This document shows positions 31,453 to 42,886 of a DNA stretch of 64,000 nt, in pieces; the stretch's first letter is position 1, and every line of letters begins with the position of its first letter. This stretch comes from Guyanagaster necrorhizus (lineage: Eukaryota; Basidiomycota; Agaricomycetes; Agaricales; Physalacriaceae). Below the pieces are notes generated by a model. The model had not been told where the DNA came from and ran no database searches. It worked only from the letters and a program-made list of their open reading frames with translations. The stretch is from assembly GCF_019112545.1 (NCBI RefSeq), contig NW_025064890.1, forward strand, positions 116,283 to 180,282, read 5' to 3'. The position numbers and the translations under genes were made by a program.

Positions 31453-34375
31453 ATGCTATCAACCTGTGACATCACTTCTGACTTCATTAAGCTCTCAAGC
31501 ACCATTATTAGCATCTTGCTCAGACTCTTTGTTATTGTCTATCTCTGCTAAAAAAATCAATCTATCACTGCTTGGGTAATCAGATATCACCATGACCTCC
31601 AAACACTCTACCACTGAACTAGGAATATTATATCCATCCTCCACCTTTATGATCTCTCTCCAGAACCTGCTGAAATCACTAATGAGTCTGCACAGGAAGC
31701 TATACCTGAAACTGCTTCTGATATCTTGAATTTAGAATTCTTTCTGACAGGATTGAAAAGAAGCTGTCTTCTTAGGAGTTTCTGAAGATACAACTGACAT
31801 ATCATCCATCATGATCCACCAAATCTTTCTCTGGTTCTAAATCACAAAGATAAGGATCTCTCTAGTGACTTCTTTGAGAGGAGGCCATCTTTCAATCTTT
31901 CTACTATCTTTTCTATTTATGAAATTAATGGAGTTGCCTGAAACTCCCTTGATGCTGCTCAATTAGCTTCAGTCTATGACTCCCTCTATGCAACCTCTAA
32001 GCACTCAAGAATTGAGGATATTAACCTGCCTGAGTCTGCAGGAAGCCTATCAGAAACTCCAATACCTGACTGGATCACTAAGGAGATGGAAGAATTCACT
32101 TAAGAAGCCAGATCAATAGAGAGCTGAGCCAACATCAAAGAAGAAGAACATATTATTGGCTGGAGACATGGGACCCAGCCAGCTAGAGATCAATCTGAGT
32201 CTAAAGCATGGTATAGTGCAGAAGAAGCTTATTATAGAAACCAATATGAAGAAGAAGCTCAAAGACAGAACCACAGAAGAAGAAACTATGAGAGGTATAG
32301 GAACTGAAGTGACACTCCAAGCCTATTCTGAGAGCTAAGCTAACCCAGAACAGAACCTCCCCACTCACCATGAGAAGTTCTCCTTCTCTAAACTCCCAAA
32401 ACCTCTCTCTTCATCTACAGAATCCACTCTCCACTATTAGTCCACATCTCTGAATTAACTATCTGATGACTTATCTGAGGCTGAGTTGTTAGAGTACTTC
32501 TTGATGAGTAAAAGACTAACTAATTCTGAGAGTATCACACAGCAGTGGAGACAGCAGAGAACCAAGGAGGATCCACTGAAAGACTCCTTCTCCAATCTCC
32601 CACTCCTGCTGACCCTGGATCCAGCACCTCAAAACAGCATACCCACAACAGTGAAACTTCAGACACCATCCATCTTTGATCTGCATGATGACTTTTTCAA
32701 AAGAGACAGTGGAGACAGCAAGAAGGATGATCTTCCAAGAATCTTTGAGTATCCAGAGGATCCTGCCAAGATCAAGGATGAGAAATTATTAGAAGCAGAA
32801 ATATGACAGGAACAGGAGAAAGAACTTAAACAACTATATCAAGAGAGAGTTTATAAGGTTGTTCAAGATTTAGAGTGATAGATGATCTCACTCAGAAAGA
32901 AGTATACAGTAGCTAGCCTAGAGAAACAAATTGACATTTTACAGTATATCATAATGGAACAGACTATTTATCTGTATAACTAACAATGTCTCAAAGACTC
33001 CCTGGCCAAACTCTCAGACTATCAATCTTAGTTTAGAATCTGACCAATGCCAAACATACTGCCTATTCTCTCACAACAGGCCATATATTTGACACTAACA
33101 ATTCAAACTATCAGCACAGCCTCCACTTGTTGCTAGAAGCCACAAACTATGCAAGCTGAGAATCTGACTAGATATCTCTGGAGGCTAAAGAAAAGCTGAT
33201 TAATAAGAGGACAACCTTCTGCCAACAAAGCCAGACTCAGTGGCCAGTCCAAAGGGAATGATCCTGAAGCTATTAGATAGAGATTCATCATCATCAATAG
33301 AGTAATTATCTGAAAACTAGAGAAACAAGTCCCTGGGAGTCCAGTTGCTTATGATGATTCTCTTTATTCTTTCTCCACATCACATCAGAAAGTACCATCT
33401 TTTAGCAACTATCCAAACCTAATGGGACTGCTCACTTTTGACTCCATCCTCATACAGTGCAAGCTAGACCTTGTGTGAAAGCTCTAGCTCTTTAAAAGGC
33501 AGTCTGATGATATTGATTGCTTCTTGATTGATTATGAACAATATTTTGAAGTATACTTCACCTACCTACTCACTGACATTTATTGGGTCATCTTTGCTGT
33601 ATTTTATTTTAAGGACAAGGCTAAAGTCTGGTGGACTCTGAAAAGTTGAGATCTCTATTTCACAACCAGAGAGCACTATCATCTGCTGTCCTGACCCACA
33701 TTTAAGTAAATCATACATGATAAATTCATTGATTTGGCCATTCAAGAGGTCCACAAGCAAAAAATGAAGGATCTTTGGATGAGAGACAAGATGATCACCA
33801 AGTACTTTGACAAGTTTAAATGACTTGCCAAACTAGCTGAGCTTATTGACCACACTGAGAATGATGGATGTCTAGTGGAATACCTAAAGAATGAGGTACC
33901 TCACTTCTATATTTCAATGATTGCTGATATCAGTTTCAATATTTCAAAGGAATATAAAGAATGAAAGACATATATTATTACAATGAATAAGAAATGGCAT
34001 CAGCAGAAGGCAGAGAATACCTACTGGTGAGAGGATTGACAATCTGACAATCAGAGGAAGGCTAGTATGCCAACCTCTACTAAGTCTAATGCAACCTCTT
34101 CAACTTCTGCATCTTTCTATTTTGCTCAGAAGACCAGTACTGAGACAACCTACACTAGAGCTGAAAAATCAATAGATATAGACTAGCTGAAGAAGGAGAA
34201 AAAGTGCTTCAATTATAGAGAGAAGGGTCATCTATCAGAAAACTGCCTGAAGAAGAAGCACACCTAAGAAGATATATGGGTGCAGATCACCAAATTATAG
34301 AAAGAGGCCAATAGGCTTGAAGAGCTCAGGTAGGACACAAAGATTGAGAAAATAAAAGACAGAGCCAATGAGTGA
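31453..34375 (+). pseudogene. C2 gag
   Basis: ATG 31453 begins MLSTCDITSDFIK, then a hydrophobic helix (LSSTIISILLRLFVIVYLC). The longest intact piece, 32486-32806, is polar and acidic (FDLHDDFFKRDSGDSKKDD). The zinc knuckle at 34205-34246 reads CFNYREKGHLSENC, with the second Cys changed to Tyr. Gag ends at TGA 34373-34375; pol continues in the -1 frame (VSDSTQ.AKELNSVS). Confidence 0.8.
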
Positions 34376-34624
34376 GTGATTCCACTCAGTCAGCTAAAGA
34401 ACTTAATAGTGTGTCTTAGAATACTACTGGTCAGACTTATACTAGCTCTGTAGATACTTATTTATACATGCATTCAAATATATCTGACTCTGCTACTTCA
34501 AACACACTGAAAGAATCACAAAAAACCAGAACTCAATTGTCTAAGGGCTGAACAAAGAGAGAGACCCTCAGTGGCTGGCTAAAACCATTTGACACTCAAT
34601 AGACTCAGCAAGCCATCTAAGATG
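34372..34624 (+). pseudogene. C2 pol, linker before protease (first segment)
   Basis: It runs from the gag/pol overlap to the D insertion and includes the decayed counterpart of the C1 linker at 27865-28100. Its last five bases AGATG are repeated at 39440-39444 after element D. Confidence 0.75.
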
Positions 34625-35091
34625 TGTTAAGCCCAAGCTGCATATGATCAAAAACATATGATAAACTATTGTGACTTTGTGTTTGAGCCTTCTGATAGAG
34701 TTCACTAATGCACTTCTTAGATCTGATGCTTTAAGATGTTTAAGAAGTTGCTTAAGAGTAGAATGGTATAGATAAACTTTAGCTCAAAGCTGGGGTATAC
34801 CAGCAAGAGTGAGCTATCTTATATACTGTATAAGTCATATCTAATTATACTACTTCCTATTGTATATTGTTGAGTTCATTGTGCCCATTGTCCTTAGGCA
34901 TCGCTACTGTATACAAAAGATCTATTGTGCATTGTTGGGCTATGCTGTTGCATCAAAGGATGATGATTGATCAGGCTCATTGTGCTGACTAAGCCTATCC
35001 CATAGTCCTAAATGCTTGGTTAGATACTTTGACTAAGCAATAATAGAGATCAATTCATAAAGAGAGAAAATAAATAGTAGAATTCATAACA
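34625..35091 (-). repeat. 3' LTR of D (467 bp)
   Basis: On the minus strand it runs TGTTATGAATTC...GGGCTTAACA. The complement of the purine tract (TTACCCTCTCTTTAAGA) follows at 35092. It is related to the solo LTRs at 4864 and 8143. Confidence 0.9.
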
Positions 35092-35117
35092 TTACCCTCT
35101 CTTTAAGATCATTGTCC

Positions 35118-38100
35118 CAATAGCTTAATTTAGAGATGTTTCATAGTCTTATATAGCATTATCTGTGTTTATCCATTTCTCATTGACCCATTGGTTGGAT
35201 TCAGAGCCATAACCCTTTCAGCCAACTAGATAGTCAACTGTCATTGTTATTCTACCACTCTTTGCCTTGACTTTTCTTAATTTATAGTCAAAGACATGCT
35301 CAATTTTGTAGTGTTTCTTATTGTTGATTAATTCAGGAGATGGAGGCAGTGGTTGCTCTTGATTCAGGAATGCTGGCATGATGTAAGAGGTCAGCAATGC
35401 TTCATTGAAGACATTGTGGACCTTCCAGTGTGCCAGTAGTTGTAATTAATATACTGAGACCTCTACTTTCTTTTGAATTTGAAAGAGGCCAGTGCACTTA
35501 TCAGATAGCTTCTGTTTGGATCATGGAAGGTATAGGTTTATTGTGTTGAGCCATACTTTATCACTGACTGCATAAGAGTGAGCAGTTTGGCAATGAGCAT
35601 CATAGTGTTTTTTCATAGTGGCAGCTGTCTTTTCACAAGCTGTCTGAGTTTCATTATGAATAGTGGACATTGTGGTAGTGAAGTCAGAGGATGCAGGCAT
35701 GATCATATGCATATATGTTATTTTGGTAACATGTGGGTATTGTCTGTAGTTGATAAAAAATAGAGTTTTACCTATGGCTGAATCTTTATATATATACAAC
35801 CCAAACATATATACCATCATGTAACTGGAAAGGTGTGGTAGTGTCAAGAATAAAGAACCCTAATGCCAGGTAAAGTATATTTAATGCCATTGAGGGTTTC
35901 TGGCATCACTGTTCCTGTTCATCACCATATTCTGACTGACCAGATGTTTTGATGCTATGAGAATAAATAAAATTGCTACTGGCACCAAGCTATTGTAAAA
36001 AAATCCTTCAGATCAGATTAAAACAACAAGTTGTATTTTTCTGGGATCTGGAAAATGAACTCCTTCTGAGTGGTGCACAACTAACTATGCATATAGCAGT
36101 TGTATGGATCTACAGCAGAACAATGTTAGAGAGTGCATGAAAAAAAAAAGAAATTAGAAGTATATCAAAAAGTCTGTCTTTAGATCATCAATGGCATCTT
36201 GGAAACTCTCAACTACAGGCAAGATGACTGGATGGAATGGCTGGCTCTTGCAGCCTTCCAACATAATAACTGTGTATATAAAAAGTCAAAGATATTTTTC
36301 AACTTCCTAATTCACTTGTTCTGTCTGTCCATCTGTCTGAGGATGATATGCAGTGAAAGTGTTGCATTTGATGTTGAGGAGCCTATAGAGGTCATCTAAA
36401 AACTTAGAGATAAATTGTGGCTCTCAGTCAGAAATGATGGTTTGAGGCATACTATATTTAGTATATACCTTGTCTCATAGTATTTTCACCCATCCTTCAG
36501 AAGTGAGTTCCATAAAGCAAGCAATAGAGATGATCACTTTTGAGAAGCAATTGACAATGATGATAATAATGTCATAGCCATTACAGTCAGGTAGTCTGGT
36601 TATCATGTTGATAGAGATATGCATCCAGGAGGCTTAAGGAATTTTGTTAGGATGTAAGAGAGCAGCCTTGGCCTGTGTAGAGGGCTTTTCTCATTGGCAG
36701 GTTTCATGGCCTTTAACATATCACTCTATATTCTGTTTCATTTTTAGCCACCAGTATTCATGCAATATCAATTTCTTAGTTTTAGTGATGCCTAGATGTC
36801 CCCTGGTTATATGGTCATGACATGTGATGATAATCTCACTGTATAATGATTGATCTCTGAGGATATAAATCCACCTGTCATAGTGGATCATTTCTTCTTC
36901 CTTTGTTATTTCTTGCTCATGATTCAGAGATGAGATCATATATTGGTTCTATTTACTGATGTCTCTGGTCACACTTTTGATCTGTTCATGAATCTCTTTC
37001 TCTGTCAGCATTATCATCACCAAAAAGTGTTCTGGATGCAATATTGTTACTCTCTCATTGTCTTTCTCTTCCTGATCATAGTTGGATCTCTTACTGAGGA
37101 GGTCTGCCTTCTTGTTGGCAGTTTCCATCTTGTGGTGCAGTGTGTATGAGTACTGGTTCAGCTTGGTGACCCAGTGAGCCTGTCATCAATTGAGTTTCTG
37201 AGGTTGTCAAAAATACCAAAGATTCTGATGGTCTGTCTATATTTCAAATGTCTGAGTGGCACTAATAAGATAGTGCTGCTATTTTTTAAGAGTGAGCATT
37301 ATTGCCAATAGCTCTTTATCATATATCTCATAGTTGTATTCAATCACTGTCAAGGCTTTGAAGAGGAATACCACTAGCCATCACTTCCTGTCTTGCTTCT
37401 GAGAGAGTATTGCCTTTATAGCCTCCTCACTCAAGTCTGCCTCAATGTGGAACTTCCCTTTCTGATCTGAAATAGCTAATATGATGTTCTCTACCAGTTA
37501 CTGCTTCAGATTGTCAAATGTGGCTTATTGTGAGGGCTCCCATAACCAAGGAGTATTACCAGTTAATTGCATCATCAGATGAACTATCTTGCTGTAGTCT
37601 CATATGAACCAGTGATAGAAGTTGGTGAACCCTAGGAATGATTATAGTTTTTTCTTCTTAGTGGGTTCTGATCATTTGGTGATCTCAGCAACCTTGATTG
37701 GGTCCATTTGAATGCTTTCTTTGCTGATTATCACTCCCAGATACTTCATCTCTAAGACTTCAAACTCATATTTTTCAGCTTTAAAAAAGTGCTTGTACTT
37801 TCTCATTAGTGCAAGTATCTACTGGACAATCCTATGGCATTCTTCTTTTATCTTGGACATAATGAGGATGTCATTCAAGTAGATGGTGACCTTTCCAGTG
37901 ATGATAAGGTCCTTGAAAATATCATTCATCATCTATTAGAAGGTTGCCAGGAAGTTAGTGAGACTGAAAAACATAACAGTGATTCAAATAAATTCTGATT
38001 GGTTCTGAATGCTGCTTTCCATTCATTCCTCTCCTTGATACAGATGTTATTGTATCCCCACCATATGTTGAGCTTGGTATAGTATCTTGCCCCTTAGAGT

Positions 38101-39439
38101 TTGTCCATCAGTTCTGAAATTAATAGGAGTGGATAGTGATTCTTGATTGTCATTTTGTTTAACTTTCAATAGTCCTGGATGGGTTGCAGCTTCCTGTCTT
38201 TCTTTTTGATGAAGAAAAAGGGGGAGACCATTGAGAACTTAGAGGGTTGGATCCTTTTGCTTGAGAGATTCTTGTCTAAAAATTTGTTGAGCTCTTATTG
38301 TTCATTGTTGCTGAGTGGATATGTTTTACAATTGAGATTAGCATTTTCATTTGGAATAAGCTCCATCACATAGTCCCAGGGCTTCAGTGCCAAGAGTTCA
38401 TCAAAGCTCTCCTTTTTAAAGAGGTCTTTAAAGTCTTATGCTCACTCAGGAACTATTTCTTCAAATGTTTTCTTTCTTTTCAGTTCATGGGCTTTGACCA
38501 TCAGGTTATTAGCATGGTGCATTGCTCATATGGTTATCTCCTTCTGCAAGTTGACCATGAGGATAGTTTTTTCATCCTCTATTTCTTCATCCTACTGATC
38601 TTTAGGATCCTCATCTGACAGTTCAAATGAGATCTTTCAGCATCTACACTGGATGAATGTCATCTTGTCAGTCTTCCAATTGATCAATGGATTGTGTCTA
38701 ATCAGCCAGTCATGCCTTAGGAATACCTCTTTGGTGCCTAAGTCAGTTACTGCAAGATCAATCCATTTGGAATGATCTCTGATGGTGAGTCAGAGCTCAA
38801 TGAATTCAGAGATTGAGCCAGCTTAGTTCTTAGTTCCATTCACATTGTAGACTGGGATTGGAGCTATAGTGGCATGAGTAGAGAGTTTGTGCTTGTCAAT
38901 AAAAGCATAGTTGATAGAGCTGCTAGTGCAACTGCTATCAACTAGGACATTAACTGAGTGAGTAGTTTGGTTTGTGAGCATTTCTATTTGGGTTTTAACT
39001 GTGAGGTCTTGTCTCAGGGTTTTGGTGCAGCAGATATATCTTCAGGGTCTACATAGTTTATTGAGCTATTCCAAGGCTCATTCTCTTTCTGCCTTTCTGA
39101 CTCCCTCAATTACTTCTTCTATAACTTCTTTGGTTCTAGACTTATGTACTCAGTTGTTGAATACTGCTCTTGCTGCTTCTCATACAGCTCTCCAGATCCA
39201 CTCCATATTGAATAGTTTGAGCCATACCTTGAGGGTCTCTCCCCCTGTTCAGCCTATAAGTATTTGAGTTTTTTTCTGCCTGTGATTCTTTGGTGTGTGA
39301 GATAGTAGTGCATTTGGGTATATCCAAATACATATATAACTTAGTCATAGGGGTAACTACAGAAGTAGTATTAGTCTATTTAGTAAATATTGCCTGCATA
39401 CCATTAAGTCCTTTGGCTGATCCAGTGGAATTGCTCACA
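35118..39439 (-). pseudogene. D pol: protease to chromodomain
   Basis: In coding order: linker (39439-about 39000); protease VLVDSSCTSSSINYAF near 38955 (DSG changed to DSS); RT near 38330-37640, where YLDD reads YLND near 37890; RNase H near 37480; integrase zinc finger 36939-36721 (ITCHDHITRGHLGITKTKKL); core near 36640-36290 (QTDGQTEQVN); the block 35784-36285 is inverted; then KTLFFINYRQYPHV, TIHNETQTACEKTAATMKKHYD and SDKVWLNTINLYLP (35763-35521); chromodomain near 35250-35130 (VDYLVG.KGYGSESNQWVNE). Many stops. Confidence 0.85.
35784..36285 (+). other. Inverted block within D integrase, with about 400 bp of unrelated sequence
   Basis: Positions 36223-36270 read on the + strand as DDWMEWLALAAFQHNN, the integrase segment that should lie between QTDGQTE...EKYL (36285 upward, minus) and KTLFFINYR (below 35784, minus). 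The block ends carry short inverted repeats, CTTTATATATATACA (35784-35798) and TGTGTATATAAAAAG (36271-36285). About 400 bp (35800-36205) match no element here. Confidence 0.7.
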
Positions 39440-42362
39440 AGATGCTAGAAATGAAACAGAGACCTGAGCAATACTTAAAAACTGAATACATTAAACACAA
39501 GCTGAAAAATTTATTAATGAAAGGATTGAAGGAATGAGGAAAGCAGAAAGAAACTAAGACTTAGAATGGTTGGATAATCTGAGAGGATCTAAGAAGTATA
39601 TTCAGTGGCAGAAGTCTACTAAAGGGGACTTAACAGCAAAAGTACAGATCAAGACTCTAACTGATTGGTCAGTACACATTATCACTGCTCTGATCAACAG
39701 TGGTTGTACTGGGAGTTTCATCAACTGTGCTTTTGTCATCAAGCACAATCTTCTGACTCAAGCTACAGTGAAACCAATCTCTGTGTACAATGCTGATAGC
39801 ACTAAAAACTAAGCTAATTCAATTACAGAGTTTGTTGAACTCCAACTGGTGATCAGAGACTATATAGAATAGATTGATCTGGCTGTGATCAACTTGAGAT
39901 CTAAAGAGATCTTCCTTAGTCATGAATGGCTTATGCAGTATAACTTGCTGATCAATAGGAAGATAGGCCAAATCATCTTTGCATGATACTGATGTCAGGA
40001 GATGCCCTTCAAATTGTCTAATGAGAATCTGAAGGATCACTGGGATGAGAAAACACAAGAAAGAGAGACAATACTAGCTGTGAATATGGATTGAGCAATC
40101 CACATCTGAGCAATACATTATGCCAATGACCTAGCAGCAAGGAAGAACAAAAAGAAGAAGGTCAAGACATTTGAGGAGTTAGTATCAAAATGGGCATAAG
40201 ACTTCTGTGACTTATTTGCCAAAGAGAACTTCAACAAGTTGCTAGAGCTAAAGCTCTAAGATCACATGATTGAGCTCACTCTCAATGCTAATGTCAACTT
40301 AGATTGCAAGGTGTATAATCTTAGTGCATCAGAGCAAGTCAAACTAGACAAGTTTCTGAAAGAGAACTTGTTGAGTGGATGAATCAGACCATCAAAGTCT
40401 TCTATAGCATTGCTCTTCTTCTTCATTAAAAAAAAGGGCAGCAAACTCTGATCAGTCTAAGACTACTGAAAACTCAATGAAATAATGATCAAAAATCATT
40501 ATCCTCTTTCACTGATTTCTGAATTAATGAACAAGTTGCATAGCACCCAGTATTATTCCAAGCTCAATGTCTGATGGAGATATAACAATGTATGGGTTAG
40601 AGAGAGAGATAAATGGAAAGCTGAATTTCAAACTAACCAAAAACTCTTTGAGCTAACTAGTTTATCTGCAACCTTCCAATAGATGATGAACAACATCTTT
40701 AAAGATCTTATTGCCACTGGAAAGGTCACCATCTATTTGGATGACATCCTGATCATATCCAAAGATTGAGATGAACACTAAAGCTTAGTTTGACAAGTGT
40801 TAAAACTGATGAAAAAACATAAACTATTTCTTAAGGCTGAAAAGTGTGAATTCAAGATACTTGAAACCAAGTATCTCAGAGTGATCATCAGTAAAGAAAG
40901 CATCCAGATGGATTCTATCAAGGTTGCAGAAGTGATAGAATAGTTAAAGCTGACTAAGAAGAAGAAATTACAATCATTCTTCAGATTTACAAACTTTTAC
41001 CACTAATTTATCTAAGATTATAGCAAAGTCATCCACTCTATGACTCAACTCATGAAAAATGCTCCTTAGACCAGAGGGATAGCCCAGCAATCTGCATTTG
41101 ATGAGTTGAAAAGATGACTATCAGAAAATATGGTACTTGCAGTATCAATAGAGGAGGAGAGATTCTAGATCAAAGCTGGTATAAGCAAGAGAGCAATCAG
41201 AGCAGTACTCTCATAGAAGCAGGATGAAAAATAGTGACCTCTTGCATTTCTCTCAAAAGCATTATCCACCACCAAGCACAACTATAAAATCTACAATAAG
41301 AAACTTTTGGCTATCATGTTGGCTCTTGCTGAATGGAGGCATTACTTAATCAGCACTATTCATGCCTTTGAGGTCTAGACTGACCATCAAAATCTATGCT
41401 ATTTGTGATCACCACAGAAACTCAACCAATGAGAGGCTCACTGGGTCACTGAGCTTTTGCAATACCAATACACTCTGCACTATAAAGCAGGAATGGCAAA
41501 CAAGAAAGCAGATCTGCTGAGTCACAGACCAGATCATGACCAGAGAGGAGAGGACAACTAAGAGATCACACTCTTGAAACTGAAGCATTTCCAAGCTATG
41601 ATCATGCTGACAGAAGAAGTTCATGAATGAATCAAGAGTGCAATATGATGGATGGAGTTATGGAACCAGCAGATTGTCTCTTCTATTAATCATAAGCAGA
41701 GTATGATTAGATCAGAGGACCTGATTCACTACAATAATTAAATCTATATTCTACATGACTATGCCCTTTAAGAGGAAATTATATCTCATGATCATGCTAC
41801 TGCAGGATATCCAGAAATTGCAAAGATAAAGAAATTGATATTATAAGAGTATTGGTGGCCAAAATTGGGATAGAACATTGAAAAGTACATCAAAGGATGT
41901 GAAACTTGCCAGCAAACCAAGTCAAGCATCTAGGCATGAGCTGTCTCACTTTATCCTAACAAGATTCCTATAGAACCTTAGACCCACATTTTGATAGATA
42001 TGATCACTGGACTCTCAGAGTGTTATAGCTATAACACCATTATCATCACTGTAGACTGATTCTCAAAAGCAATCATTCTAGTTATATGCTCAACAGAACT
42101 GTTGTCTGAAGAATGGATGAAGATTCTATATGATGAGGTCTATACAAAGCATGGGATGCTCTAAGTAGTTATTTCAGACTGAGGTCCACAATTTGTCTCT
42201 AAACTTCTTGATGATCTCTATCATTTTCTTAACATCTGAAGCAATACATCAACTGCATATCATCTACAGACTAATGAGCAAACTGAATGTGTCAATCAAG
42301 AGATCAAGAAGTACCTGTGAATGTTCATCAATCACAGATAAGATAACTGGATAGAGTGGCTT
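39440..42362 (+). pseudogene. C2 pol, second segment: protease, RT, RNase H, integrase (cut)
   Basis: It resumes after D. Protease: HIITALINSGCTGSFIN near 39676-39730 (active site NSG instead of DSG), and KHNLLTQATVKPISVYN. RT: KVYNLSASEQVKLDKFLKE near 40308; FFFIKKKGSKL near 40415; intact YLDD at 40734-40745 followed by ILIISKD. RNase H near 41160-41260. Integrase: zinc-finger region near 41800-41930, core near 41990-42340. It stops after QD.WIEWL-like sequence at 42362, where the E LTR begins with GGCTT before it. Confidence 0.85.
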
Positions 42363-42829
42363 TGTTATGATTTTCCTATATTTTCTTTCTTTTAGCTCAG
42401 ATTAACTTCTATTGATGCTTAATCAGGGCACCAACTCAAGCACTTAAGACCATGGGACTGGCTTTATCATCACAATAGCCCAATCAGTTATTGTCTTTTG
42501 ATGCAACACAGTTGTCCAACAATATACAATCATATTATTGAAGGACATTATGACACTCAAGGACAATAAGTACAATAGCATGCAGACACATAATAAGTAG
42601 TGATATTTATAGTAACCACAGACTGTAGTATATAAGATAGCTTGCTCTTGTTGATAACTCCAGCTTTGAGATAAAGTTTATCTTTATACTATTTCACTCT
42701 TGAGCCAATCATAAAGCCTTGATCACACCAATCAATATTCACATCAGTGGACTCTGATGCTCTCACTCAAAGTGTGAAGTGATGTCAGTTTATCACATGT
42801 TTATAGTCATATGCTACTTGGATCTAACA
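42363..42829 (+). repeat. 5' LTR of E (467 bp)
   Basis: It runs TGTTATGATTTTCC...GGATCTAACA. It is nearest to the F LTRs and is followed by ATTAGCTCAAAGCTACTTC, the shared leader start. Confidence 0.87.
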
Positions 42830-42886
42830 ATTAGCTCAAAGCTACTTCTTCCCCTTTCTCATATGCTATAGTGTGGAGGAAGCCAA

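Larger units (their letters stand above)
34625..39439 (-). mobile_element. Element D: minus-strand B-type element, 5'-truncated, target duplication AGATG
   Basis: On the minus strand it lacks 5' LTR, leader and all gag. It begins at 39439 with TGTGAGCAATTCCACTGG, exactly at the gag/pol overlap, and runs through protease, RT, RNase H, integrase and chromodomain to a full 3' LTR (35091-34625). AGATG stands at 34620-34624 and 39440-39444, and C2 reads continuously when D is removed. So the truncated molecule itself appears to have been integrated, with TG...CA at both ends. It contains an inverted block in the integrase. Confidence 0.85.
30943..42362 (+). mobile_element. B-type Ty3/gypsy element C2 (3' end cut by E)
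   Basis: It comprises a 5' LTR (30943-31393), gag (31453-34375) and pol (from 34372), interrupted by minus-strand D at 34625-39439 and stopped in the integrase at 42362, where the LTR of E begins. It is the closest relative of C1 by LTR and gag. It lies inside the C1 pol, so C1 is older. Confidence 0.86.
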
